Shown here: in pieces, positions 1 through 5,688 of the stretch
Layout of the letters: each line of letters opens with the position of its first letter
Numbering within the stretch: the first letter of the stretch is position 1
From: Deltaproteobacteria bacterium
Lineage (GTDB): Bacteria; Desulfobacterota; Desulfobacteria; Desulfobacterales; ETH-SRB1
Length of the DNA stretch: 8,641 nt
Assembly (NCBI GenBank): GCA_019314185.1
Contig: JAFCZU010000112.1
Location: forward strand, 1 to 8,641
Direction of reading: 5' to 3'
The notes under the pieces: model-generated
Seen by the model: the letters and a program-made list of their open reading frames with translations, nothing else
The model's database searches: none
Told to the model about the DNA's origin: nothing
Translations under genes and position numbers: made by a program

Positions 1-201
1 AACAGCCTGAAACTTTTCTATGCATGACAGCCAGTTATCCCGGTATTTCTGCTTTTTCGCGTTCCTGAGTAATTTTTTATAACCGGCTTCAGCTTTTATA
101 TACTTATCTTTTGCCGTGGCTGCTGATGACATGCCAGGCAACATCATTGCAAAAAAACAGCAGATAAAAAAACATAATATTATGGTTGATTTTTTACTCA
201 A
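1..201 (-). CDS. N-terminal part of a secreted protein, probably N-acetylmuramoyl-L-alanine amidase (runs off left edge)
   Basis: This reading frame is open from the window edge to a TTG start at 201-199 and has an in-frame TAA at 213-211, so TTG is the first usual start codon. The 67 visible codons begin with a signal peptide: Ser-Lys-Lys-Ser, a long hydrophobic core with FFICCFFAMMLPG, and a likely cleavage site after Ser-Ser-Ala. After it comes a basic helical stretch, KDKYIKAEAGYKKLLRN, then KYRDNWLSCIEKFQAV. This Tyr/Lys/Trp-rich helical N-terminus resembles that of periplasmic amidases encoded next to mutS in deltaproteobacteria. Those enzymes cleave the bond between muramic acid and the peptide stem. 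The catalytic domain lies outside the window, so the product name rests on the N-terminus and on synteny recalled from the group. A GGGAG sits 13 bases before the TTG, which is long for a ribosome-binding site. That the frame is coding is well supported; the enzyme name is moderately supported. Confidence 0.65.
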   Translation of the reverse strand, partial: MSKKSTIILCFFICCFFAMMLPGMSSAATAKDKYIKAEAGYKKLLRNAKKQKYRDNWLSCIEKFQAV

Positions 202-225
202 AATCTCGGTTTAACTCCCAAAAGG

Positions 226-246
226 CCTCACGCAAAGACGCAAAGA
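226..246. repeat. GCAAAGACG repeat, direct copy 1
   Basis: A 21-base unit containing CTCACGCAAAGACGCAAAGA, identical to 329-349. It sits 25 bases upstream of the TTG start of the amidase-like gene, so it lies in that gene's leader. Units of this type, built on GCAAAGACGCAAAG, are scattered in many environmental bacterial genomes; that statement is from memory. Confidence 0.85.
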
Positions 247-303
247 TTTTAAAACTATAACACATTGACTACTCTTGAAATACTTTCCTCTATCCATATA
301 CAT

Positions 304-326
304 TTCACTACGAAAACACGAAAAAA
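304..326. repeat. CACGAAAACACGAAAA-type repeat unit
   Basis: The core is CACTACGAAAACACGAAAAA. It resembles the family built on CCACGAAGACACGAAG that often accompanies GCAAAGACG repeats, and here it directly abuts one (329-356). Only one copy is in the window, so the assignment rests on recalled similarity. Confidence 0.45.
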
Positions 327-328
327 GA

Positions 329-356
329 CCTCACGCAAAGACGCAAAGACGCAAAA
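329..356. repeat. GCAAAGACG repeat, direct copy 2 and left arm of outer inverted pair
   Basis: This unit starts with the same 21 bases as 226-246 and continues with one more GACGCAAA period. Read against the reverse complement of 671-693 it matches at 21 of 23 positions, differing only by two A/G changes. It is therefore both a direct repeat of the first copy and the left arm of a long-range inverted repeat. Confidence 0.85.
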
Positions 357-360
357 TTAA

Positions 361-384
361 TCGCTTCACTCAACCCAACCTACA
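361..384. repeat. Half copy of a CAACCCAACCTAC interspersed repeat
   Basis: The sequence TCGCTTCACTCAACCCAACC followed by TACA matches one arm of a palindromic repeat that I recall as common in several bacterial phyla (GTAGGTTGGGTTGA, a short spacer, then AACCCAACA). The partner arm is missing and the sequence before it belongs to the GCAAAGACG unit, which suggests truncation by a later insertion or deletion. Confidence 0.5.
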
Positions 385-390
385 ATCTTT

Positions 391-426
391 AAAAAATGAA
401 CGTCCAACGTCGAACATCGAATAATG
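391..426. repeat. GTCCAACGTCGAACATCG repeat, left arm
   Basis: The core TGAACGTCCAACGTCGAACA is followed by TCGAATAATG. The reverse complement of 581-628 aligns with it end to end with a few substitutions, once an extra stretch of about ten bases in the right copy is allowed for. The two form an imperfect inverted repeat about 155 bases apart, enclosing two hairpins. Confidence 0.85.
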
Positions 427-460
427 ATGTCGCTCCGCTCTTCAAATTATTTGGTATGCA

Positions 461-482
461 TTCCCACGCTGGAGCATGGGAA
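461..482. repeat. Hairpin repeat TTCCCACGCT / AGCATGGGAA
   Basis: The arms 461-470 and 473-482 pair over ten positions with one mismatch and a two-base GG loop, and ACGAG follows. This is the recognisable TTCCCACGCTGGAGC-type palindrome that I recall as interspersed in many proteobacterial and other genomes. It is REP-like in form. Such units are usually mobilised or maintained in trans, and no associated transposase is visible here. Confidence 0.7.
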
Positions 483-495
483 CGAGAAATATGAT

Positions 496-520
496 TTTCG
501 CGGCTGAAAGCCGCTCCCAC
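496..520. repeat. REP-like hairpin GCGGCT-GAA-AGCCGC with GCTCCCAC tail
   Basis: The arms 500-505 and 509-514 are perfect six-base complements around a GAA loop, and the unit continues into TCCCAC. It strongly resembles REP-type elements whose sequence on the other strand is GTGGGAGCGGCTTTCAGCCG. REP elements can act as transcript-stabilising hairpins or gyrase or nuclease sites. Which of these applies here cannot be told. Confidence 0.7.
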
Positions 521-538
521 TCGACCAATCCCTCTAAC

Positions 539-564
539 CTCCGACATCTGACATCCGACCTCCG
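539..564. repeat. GACATCTGACATCCGACCTCCG repeat unit
   Basis: A short run of related GACATC/GACCTC heptamers (CCGACATCTGACATCCGACC followed by TCCG). It resembles an interspersed family based on TCTGACATCTGACCTCC that I recall from similar genomes. Only this copy is present in the window. Confidence 0.5.
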
Positions 565-580
565 TTTCTTTATTTCTTCC

Positions 581-628
581 CATTCAATATTCGACGTTCG
601 ATGTTCAATGTTGGACGTTCATCTTTTT
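581..628. repeat. GTCCAACGTCG repeat, right (inverted) arm, longer copy
   Basis: Its reverse complement begins AAAAAGATGAACGTCCAACA and matches 391-426, apart from an extra internal period of about ten bases (CGTCGAATAT-like). The repeating GAACATCGAACGTCGAA texture suggests slippage within the unit. Confidence 0.85.
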
Positions 629-660
629 CTCTATCCTCTTTCCTCTATCCTCTATCCCCT
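627..660. repeat. CTCTATCC pyrimidine tract
   Basis: An almost pure pyrimidine stretch made of CTCTATCC and CTTTCCTCTATCC periods. The 13-base CTTTCCTCTATCC at 638-650 recurs exactly at 283-295, on the other side of the island in the same orientation. Confidence 0.7.
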
Positions 661-693
661 TAGCGCCTTAGCGCCTTTGCGCCTTTGCGTGAG
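661..693. repeat. GCGCCTTTGCG repeat, right (inverted) arm of outer pair
   Basis: TAGCGCCTTAGCGCCTTTGC continues into GCCTTTGCGTGAG. The reverse complement of 671-693 is a near copy of 331-353 with two A/G differences. It lies eight bases beyond the mutS stop codon, so it starts the mutS 3' untranslated region. Confidence 0.8.
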
Positions 694-698
694 CCAGA

Positions 699-713
699 CC
701 CTAATCCCTTAAT
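699..713. repeat. Two CCCTAAT-type units spanning the mutS stop codon
   Basis: CCCTAAT followed by CCCTTAAT. On the minus strand the end of mutS reads GAA TTA AGG GAT TAG GG, so the last two residues (Arg-Asp) and the stop codon lie inside the repeat. The same unit forms the larger array at 6535-6606. Confidence 0.65.
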
Positions 714-3319
714 TCGTCCTGCAATTCATTCAAACAATTCAATGCTTCAAGCGGGGTCATTTTCGATATATCGAAATTTTGCAGCCGGTTTATTACTATA
801 GATTCCGATCCGTTAAAAAGATTGAGCTGCACAGGCTTTTTTGTTGTGGGATTTTCACAATCTTCAACAACAAAGCAACCATTTAATCTGTTTTGCCTGT
901 TTTCAATATCAAAAAGTATTTTTTTTGAACGCTTTATAACAATATCAGGAATACCGGCAAGACGCGCGACCTGAATTCCATAACTTCGATTTGTTCCCCC
1001 TTCAACCAGCTTTCTTAAGAAGATTATTTCATCATTCCATTCACTGACAGCAATATTGAAATTTTTTATTCTGGGCTTTATTGTCGCAAGCTCTGTTAAT
1101 TCATGATAGTGGGTGGCAAAAAGCGTTTTAACGCCCTTATCTTTTAAATCGTGAAGGTATTCTGCAACCGCCCACGCAATGCTGAGACCGTCAAAAGTGC
1201 TTGTACCCCTTCCGATCTCATCCATAATAATCAGGCTTTGCCTCGTAGCATTGTTTAAAATATTTGCAGTCTCCTGCATTTCCACCATAAATGTGCTTTG
1301 TCCATGGGAAAGTTTGTCAAGAGCGCCTACACGGGTAAATATCCTGTCTGTTATACTGATTAAAGCCGTATCTGCCGGAACAAATGAACCCATTTGTGCC
1401 ATTAGAACCAGAAGCGCCACCTGCCGCAATACAGTGGATTTGCCGGCCATGTTGGGGCCTGTTATGACAAGTATTTGATTTTCATCATTATCCAACCTGA
1501 TGCTGTTTGGAACAAAACGCTCTCCAACAATCATCTTTTCCACCACAGGATGACGTCCATTATCTATGAAAATTGAACCGTCGGATGTAATTTCAGGTCT
1601 ATGGTAATCATTTTGAGCGGCAATTTCCGCAAGATTAAGCAAACAGTCGAGCTTCGCTAAAAATGATGCAATTTTTTGAATGGTTTTATTATTCTTTTTT
1701 ACTTCTGCCCTTATCTCATTAAAAATCTCGTATTCAAGAGCCGCTCTTCGGTCTTCAGCGTCCAGCACCTTTGTTTCATATTCTTTAAGTTCTTCTGTAA
1801 TAAACCGTTCTGCATTCACAAGTGTCTGTTTCCGGGTATAGTGCTGCGGAACAGTTTGCGCACGGCTTCTCGGAATTTCTATGTAAAAACCGAACACTTT
1901 ATTATATTTTACTTTCAGGGAGGTTATACCGGTTAACTCCTTTTCTTTAATTTCTAATCCAGCAAGCCAGCCTTTGCCATCACGGCTGATTTTAATAAAC
2001 TCATCAAGCTGCCGGTTAAACCCTGTTTTAATAATACGCCCTTCATTTATTGTCGGAGGCGCATCTTCACGTATTGCCGCCTCGATGAGCTTTGCAAGAT
2101 CTTCTATATTATCAAAAGGTTCATTCCATTTAAACAGGTCGGTTTTAAAATTGGAAAGCAGATGAAATATTTCCGGCAAACTATTAAGGGAACGCTTTAA
2201 AGCAACAAGATCCCTTGCATTGGAATATCCCATTGTAATTTTGCTTCCAAGACGTTCAAGATCATAAACCGATTTTAAGCTTTCCCTGATACTTTTGCGA
2301 ACCTGGGTATTATCCTTTGCTTCTTCAACAGCGTCATGCCTTGACCGGATTTTTTCCATATCTAAGAGAGGATATCTAACCCATGTTTTCAGACACCTCC
2401 CTCCCATGGAGGTAACTGTCCGGTCAATTATTTCAAGGAGCGTTCCCTCCTTGCCGCCTGTTTGTATGTTCTTGATGAGTTCAAGGTTTCGACAGCTTAA
2501 ATCATCGACCAGCAGAAAATTGGATAGTGAATATGTTTCGATTTTTACAACATGATCAATTTGCTGTTTTTGTGTTTCCTGGACATAATATAGAATAGCT
2601 CCGGCAGCGCCTGTGCCGGCCTTTAAATCCTCACATCCAAATCCTTCCAATGAAACAGTCTTGAATAGATTAACAAGCCTTTCACGTCCACTGTTATGTT
2701 TAAAAACTCCGTCATCCAGGAAGGTTATAGATTTGTCGGATATTGTATTTATTATTTGCGCAAAAAACGGATCATTTGGGGATGATTCAGGCAGGAGAAC
2801 TTCACTTGGAGACACACGTTGTATTTCATCAACAATTGAGCTTAAATCAATTGATTCTGATACACGAAAAGTACCGGTTGAGATATCAAGATAAGACAAC
2901 CCTATAATATCATTTTTTCGTGACAGGGAAAGAAGATAATTGTTTGATTTTTCGTCTAATAATTCATTGTCAACAATCATTCCAGGAGTAATAATGCGAA
3001 CAACATCCCTTTTTACCAGCCCTTTTGATAGAGAAGGATCTTCTATCTGATCACATATTGCGACCTTGAAACCATTCTCAACAAGACGAAAAATATAATT
3101 TTGCGCTGCCCTGAACGGCACACCGCACATGGGTACTGGAGATTCATCCTTTTTATTCCTGGATGTTAAGGTGATCTCTAATATCCTGGACGCAACTTCA
3201 GCATCCTTAAAAAACATCTCATAAAAATCTCCCATCCGGTAAAACAGTATTGCATCAGGGTATTTATCTTTAATCGATAAATACTGCTTTATCATTGGGG
3301 TGATTTTAGGAAGGCTCAT
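701..3319 (-). CDS. mutS: DNA mismatch repair protein MutS
   Basis: MutS recognises base mismatches and small loops after replication and, with ATP, recruits MutL. The frame encodes 872 residues, close to the usual 850-900. The N-terminal mismatch-binding domain has MGDFYEMFF with the Phe32-X-Glu34 mismatch-wedge motif. The connector, core lever and clamp domains follow. The ATPase has Walker A GPNMAGKST at 621-629, Walker B with Asp700-Glu701 in IMDEIGRGTSTFDG, and downstream FATHYHEL. The C-terminus has the usual MTPLEALNCLNELQ helix. I chose the ATG at 3319, which gives the usual MutS N-terminus before TPMIKQYL and has AAGAAA a few bases upstream. A TTG at 3340 would add seven residues. 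The start overlaps the end of the LapA-domain gene by 14 bases (ATG inside AATGAG), so translational coupling is likely. The last residues, Arg-Asp, come from a repeat unit. No mutL is in the window. Confidence 0.98.
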   Translation of the reverse strand: MSLPKITPMIKQYLSIKDKYPDAILFYRMGDFYEMFFKDAEVASRILEITLTSRNKKDESPVPMCGVPFRAAQNYIFRLVENGFKVAICDQIEDPSLSKGLVKRDVVRIITPGMIVDNELLDEKSNNYLLSLSRKNDIIGLSYLDISTGTFRVSESIDLSSIVDEIQRVSPSEVLLPESSPNDPFFAQIINTISDKSITFLDDGVFKHNSGRERLVNLFKTVSLEGFGCEDLKAGTGAAGAILYYVQETQKQQIDHVVKIETYSLSNFLLVDDLSCRNLELIKNIQTGGKEGTLLEIIDRTVTSMGGRCLKTWVRYPLLDMEKIRSRHDAVEEAKDNTQVRKSIRESLKSVYDLERLGSKITMGYSNARDLVALKRSLNSLPEIFHLLSNFKTDLFKWNEPFDNIEDLAKLIEAAIREDAPPTINEGRIIKTGFNRQLDEFIKISRDGKGWLAGLEIKEKELTGITSLKVKYNKVFGFYIEIPRSRAQTVPQHYTRKQTLVNAERFITEELKEYETKVLDAEDRRAALEYEIFNEIRAEVKKNNKTIQKIASFLAKLDCLLNLAEIAAQNDYHRPEITSDGSIFIDNGRHPVVEKMIVGERFVPNSIRLDNDENQILVITGPNMAGKSTVLRQVALLVLMAQMGSFVPADTALISITDRIFTRVGALDKLSHGQSTFMVEMQETANILNNATRQSLIIMDEIGRGTSTFDGLSIAWAVAEYLHDLKDKGVKTLFATHYHELTELATIKPRIKNFNIAVSEWNDEIIFLRKLVEGGTNRSYGIQVARLAGIPDIVIKRSKKILFDIENRQNRLNGCFVVEDCENPTTKKPVQLNLFNGSESIVINRLQNFDISKMTPLEALNCLNELQDELRD

Positions 3320-3707
3320 TAATTTCTTTGTTGTTTTCAACGGATTCTAAAGGAATGTTTTGGGAAGATTCCAGAGGTTCTAAAGAAATGCTTTGGGAAG
3401 ATTCCAGTTTGCTTTTCAGAGCAAATATTTCTTCCTGTTGTGAATCAACCACGGCTTTCTGTTCCTTGACAACTTTTCTATTTTTTAAACGTCCCACAAT
3501 ATCGCCCAAAAAGGCTATAAGGAACCCAATTAAGAAACATGACAGATAAATAACAGCGTTTGGTATTTCTGGTGTATGATACTCATCAAAAGCCATAAGA
3601 TTTAATCTAAAGCCCTGCTTCGCTGTAATTACATCCTGATTCTGAAAAGCAAAAACCATTAAAAGCACTACAATAATTAACCAGAAAACAATTTTGATGT
3701 TTTTCAT
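3306..3707 (-). CDS. LapA-domain (DUF1049) inner-membrane protein
   Basis: A 133-residue membrane protein. It has a hydrophobic segment at about 5-22 (IVFWLIIVVLLMVFAFQN), a short loop, a second segment at about 50-71 (IYLSCFLIGFLIAFLGDIVG), then a charged, probably coiled-coil cytoplasmic tail. The FQNxxxVT pattern after the first segment and the two-helix layout are typical of the LapA domain. In E. coli, LapA works with LapB (YciM) in controlling lipopolysaccharide assembly. No LapB is seen nearby, although the upstream TPR lipoprotein is a different TPR protein in the same cluster. The tail beyond residue 100 contains a tandem duplication (LESSQSISLEP / LESSQNIPLES) and looks low in complexity. 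The start is supported by AGGAGA at 3719-3724. The 3' end overlaps mutS. The family call is good; the role here is inferred from the domain only. Confidence 0.8.
   Translation of the reverse strand: MKNIKIVFWLIIVVLLMVFAFQNQDVITAKQGFRLNLMAFDEYHTPEIPNAVIYLSCFLIGFLIAFLGDIVGRLKNRKVVKEQKAVVDSQQEEIFALKSKLESSQSISLEPLESSQNIPLESVENNKEINEPS
3344..3407. repeat. 33-bp in-frame tandem duplication within the LapA-domain gene
   Basis: Two copies of a 31-base block, 3344-3374 and 3377-3407, are offset by exactly 33 bases and match at 28 of 31 positions (shared core TTTGGGAAGATTCCAG). The offset is 11 codons, so the frame is kept and the protein carries two related 11-residue units. Confidence 0.85.
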
Positions 3708-3718
3708 AATAATATATA

Positions 3719-3724
3719 TCTCCT
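3719..3724 (-). promoter_or_regulatory. Ribosome-binding site of the LapA-domain gene
   Basis: AGGAGA on the minus strand, 11 bases before the ATG at 3707. It is the clearest Shine-Dalgarno sequence in the cluster. It fits independent translation after the 90-bp gap that separates this gene from the UPF0280 gene. I see no convincing promoter or terminator in that gap (3708-3797). Confidence 0.7.
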
Positions 3725-3797
3725 ATCATTATTTAATAAATTCGCAAGAAAATGAGTTCATCACATTTATTTAACATACAATTTTACCATCTTAAAC

Positions 3798-4535
3798 TCA
3801 ACTCTTTTTTCCCTGTATCGACACAATATCAAGCTCGCCCCACAAACCAATTTCATTGCCCATAATAACTATCAAACCAGCAACTCCTTTGATACTTTTC
3901 CCAAAATTTATAGCCTTCTGTATATCTGTTTTTAATTTAACCTGATTGCAAATCGAAGTTGCGACTGCATCGGCAAGAGAACATGATTCTGATAAAACGC
4001 ATACTGCATCGGCCTTTCCGAAACTGAAAGAGTGTCCAACAGTACCTGACGATGTACAAACACAAAGAGCTTTTTTTACTGAATCAACACGCAAGCCGAT
4101 TTGCATGCTTAAAGGAGAGTTGCCGGCATAAATTGCAACCGTAACCGGGCTGCCAGCCTTTATAAAAACATCTCCGCCGTTTTCTACAATAACCTCATCA
4201 GAATATGATAACAAATCACGTCCAACATGTTCGGCGATAGCGCCGGCAACTGCAGCCATCGGGCCAACACCGGCTTTTTCGCCGGCTTTTGCCATATTCT
4301 TTACTATAACCGGCGCCGGGCCATTTATGTGCCACGAATTAAAGGTTTTTGCAAAATCTTGATGTTTTTCAATATATGCTTCTACATAACCTCTGTAGCG
4401 CAGTATAAAATCCCTTGTGATCTTCTCAAGAGACTTTGTTGCATGCACAAAAAGATCTGTTTCTTTTACAGCTACTCTAAAAGAAACCAGATTCTCTTTT
4501 TGTGCCAGATTACGATATGTTCGTTTTTGATGCAT
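3798..4535 (-). CDS. UPF0280 family protein (ApbE-like, function unknown)
   Basis: A 245-residue soluble protein that I recognise as UPF0280. It has the family's opening (MHQKRTYRNL, then LVSFRVAVKETDL), GVGPMAAVAGAIAEHVG at about 89-105, ENGGDVFIKAG at about 118-128, AGNSPLS at 137-143, and CTSSGTVGHSFSFGKADAV at 160-178 followed by SLADAVATSI. The order GGD, then TSSG, then ADAxAT recalls ApbE flavin transferases, which move FMN from FAD onto proteins, and UPF0280 proteins are often described as ApbE-like. No activity of this family is known to me, so no reaction is assigned. There is no signal peptide, unlike typical exported ApbE. The ATG lies one base after the TAA of the dGTPase gene (TAA A ATG) and has no clear ribosome-binding site of its own, so it is probably translated by coupling. 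Confidence 0.87.
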   Translation of the reverse strand: MHQKRTYRNLAQKENLVSFRVAVKETDLFVHATKSLEKITRDFILRYRGYVEAYIEKHQDFAKTFNSWHINGPAPVIVKNMAKAGEKAGVGPMAAVAGAIAEHVGRDLLSYSDEVIVENGGDVFIKAGSPVTVAIYAGNSPLSMQIGLRVDSVKKALCVCTSSGTVGHSFSFGKADAVCVLSESCSLADAVATSICNQVKLKTDIQKAINFGKSIKGVAGLIVIMGNEIGLWGELDIVSIQGKKS

Positions 4536-4536
4536 T

Positions 4537-5688
4537 TTAACAAAACTGCGGCTCAGGTCTCATAATTTGAGGACACTGTCTAAGGAAATACTGATCTGTC
4601 ATACCGGCTATAAAATCCCTGACAATTTCCTCTTTGCAATGATTGTCAATATATTCTTCAGACATATCCTGTAAAAATTTTGTAAAAATTACCGAAGAGC
4701 GGTTTTTATTTTCAATATCTTTAAGATACCTTTCAAAAAGCATCTCAACTATCTGTTTTATTGCATTTAAATGTTTTTTTGTTTTAGGATTCATATATAT
4801 ATATTCAAGATTGAAATCTTTCAGCTTTTTCAAAGCTGCTGACACTTCTCCGCTAAAGGAAATGCAGCTCTTGTGATAGCTGTTGTTAATAATATCTGTT
4901 ACAAGATTATATACGATTGTACCGTTTGTATTCCCCAGCAGTTTTGCGCTTTCATCCGGAAGATCAGCTCTTTTAATTATATTCAGCCGAATGGCATCCT
5001 CAATATCACGTCCAACATAACTTATTGTATCTGCCATCCGAACAACACATCCCTCTATGGTCATCGGCATTAATTGAATCTCAGGGTCAGCTTTTTTTGC
5101 TGTTATTTCTTTATCGTGTATTTCAAATGTCTTATCACCTTTGGGTTCAAGTATTCGATTATGTATTTCACCGTCATGGCAAAGAATTCCATCAAGGGTT
5201 TGGAGACACAGATTCCATCCTTTTCCTTTACGTTCAACATTATCTAAGAACTGAACGCTCTGAACACTATGCTGGAAGTATCCGATATTATGAGCTCTGC
5301 AAAGCTCAGACAACAGCTTTTCCCCATCATGACCAAATGGAGTATGGCCAATATCATGCCCGATGGCAATTGCCTCGATAAGATCCTCGTTTAATCCTAA
5401 AAAGCGGCCTATTGTCCTTGCTATTTTCGACACAAGCTGAACATGAAGCATCCTGTGGGTAATATGATCATTTTTAATAAGATAAAAGACTTGGGTTTTG
5501 TCGATATATCGCGTATAGGCTCTGGAATGGAGAATCCTGTCAACATCGAGAGAAAATGCCTGACGATAACCTGTTCCCAGACGCTCTTCGTTTGTACGAC
5601 GCAAAGCATATAAACTTAGAGTGGCTGAGTTTGACAACATGTCAGTCTCTCTCTTGTTTAAAAAATCTTTAATTGTTTGAAGAGTCAC
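4537..5688 (-). CDS. dgt: Deoxyguanosinetriphosphate triphosphohydrolase-like protein (dGTPase)
   Basis: An HD-domain enzyme of the dGTPase family. It hydrolyses dGTP, or dNTPs more generally, to the nucleoside and triphosphate and so trims the dNTP pool. With the GTG start at 5688 it has 383 residues. It shows RQAFSLDVDRILHSRAYTRY followed by DKTQV, the family's N-terminal signature. The metal ligands are His78 (ITHR), His111-Asp112 in GHDIGHTPFGHDGE, and Asp220 in RMADTISYVGRDIEDAI. I prefer the GTG at 5688 because AGAGG lies seven bases upstream, while the ATG at 5706 has no Shine-Dalgarno sequence. The ATG would give 389 residues. The GTG start overlaps the end of the LolB-like gene by 20 bases. 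Substrate range (dGTP only or all dNTPs) cannot be told from sequence. In E. coli, loss of dgt raises mutation rate, which makes its presence upstream of mutS noteworthy. Confidence 0.92.
   Translation of the reverse strand: MTLQTIKDFLNKRETDMLSNSATLSLYALRRTNEERLGTGYRQAFSLDVDRILHSRAYTRYIDKTQVFYLIKNDHITHRMLHVQLVSKIARTIGRFLGLNEDLIEAIAIGHDIGHTPFGHDGEKLLSELCRAHNIGYFQHSVQSVQFLDNVERKGKGWNLCLQTLDGILCHDGEIHNRILEPKGDKTFEIHDKEITAKKADPEIQLMPMTIEGCVVRMADTISYVGRDIEDAIRLNIIKRADLPDESAKLLGNTNGTIVYNLVTDIINNSYHKSCISFSGEVSAALKKLKDFNLEYIYMNPKTKKHLNAIKQIVEMLFERYLKDIENKNRSSVIFTKFLQDMSEEYIDNHCKEEIVRDFIAGMTDQYFLRQCPQIMRPEPQFC

Larger units (their letters stand above)
202..700. other. Non-coding island built of stacked short repeats between mutS and the amidase-like gene
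   Basis: This stretch of about 500 bases has no convincing gene. The two short frames crossing it are made of repeat sequence. Almost all of it can be assigned to short repeat units: GCAAAGACG-type repeats, an ACGAAAACACGAAAAA unit, a CAACCCAACCTAC unit, an inverted GTCCAACGTCG pair, two compact hairpins, a GACATC-type unit and a CTCTATCC tract. They are listed separately. The inverted units nest, with the outer pair 329-356/671-693 enclosing the pair 391-426/581-628, which in turn encloses the hairpins at 461-482 and 500-514. The island would form the 3' untranslated region of mutS and the leader of the next gene. I see no clear intrinsic terminator with a U-tract in it. Confidence 0.85.

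Noticed and set aside
461..514. Rho-independent terminator for mutS
   Set aside because: The two hairpins are good stems but neither is followed by a U-run in the direction of mutS transcription. They fit REP-like repeats instead.
389..712. Two overlapping open frames, 389-583 (minus) and 476-712 (plus), as small genes
   Set aside because: Their translations are made of repeat units and hairpins, there is no ribosome-binding site, and the protein composition is unlike the neighbouring genes.
3708..3797. Promoter or terminator between the UPF0280 and LapA-domain genes
   Set aside because: I found no -35/-10 pair with acceptable spacing and no stem with a T-tract. The only symmetry is a ten-base ATGAGTTCAT palindrome at 3752-3761, which is too short to interpret.
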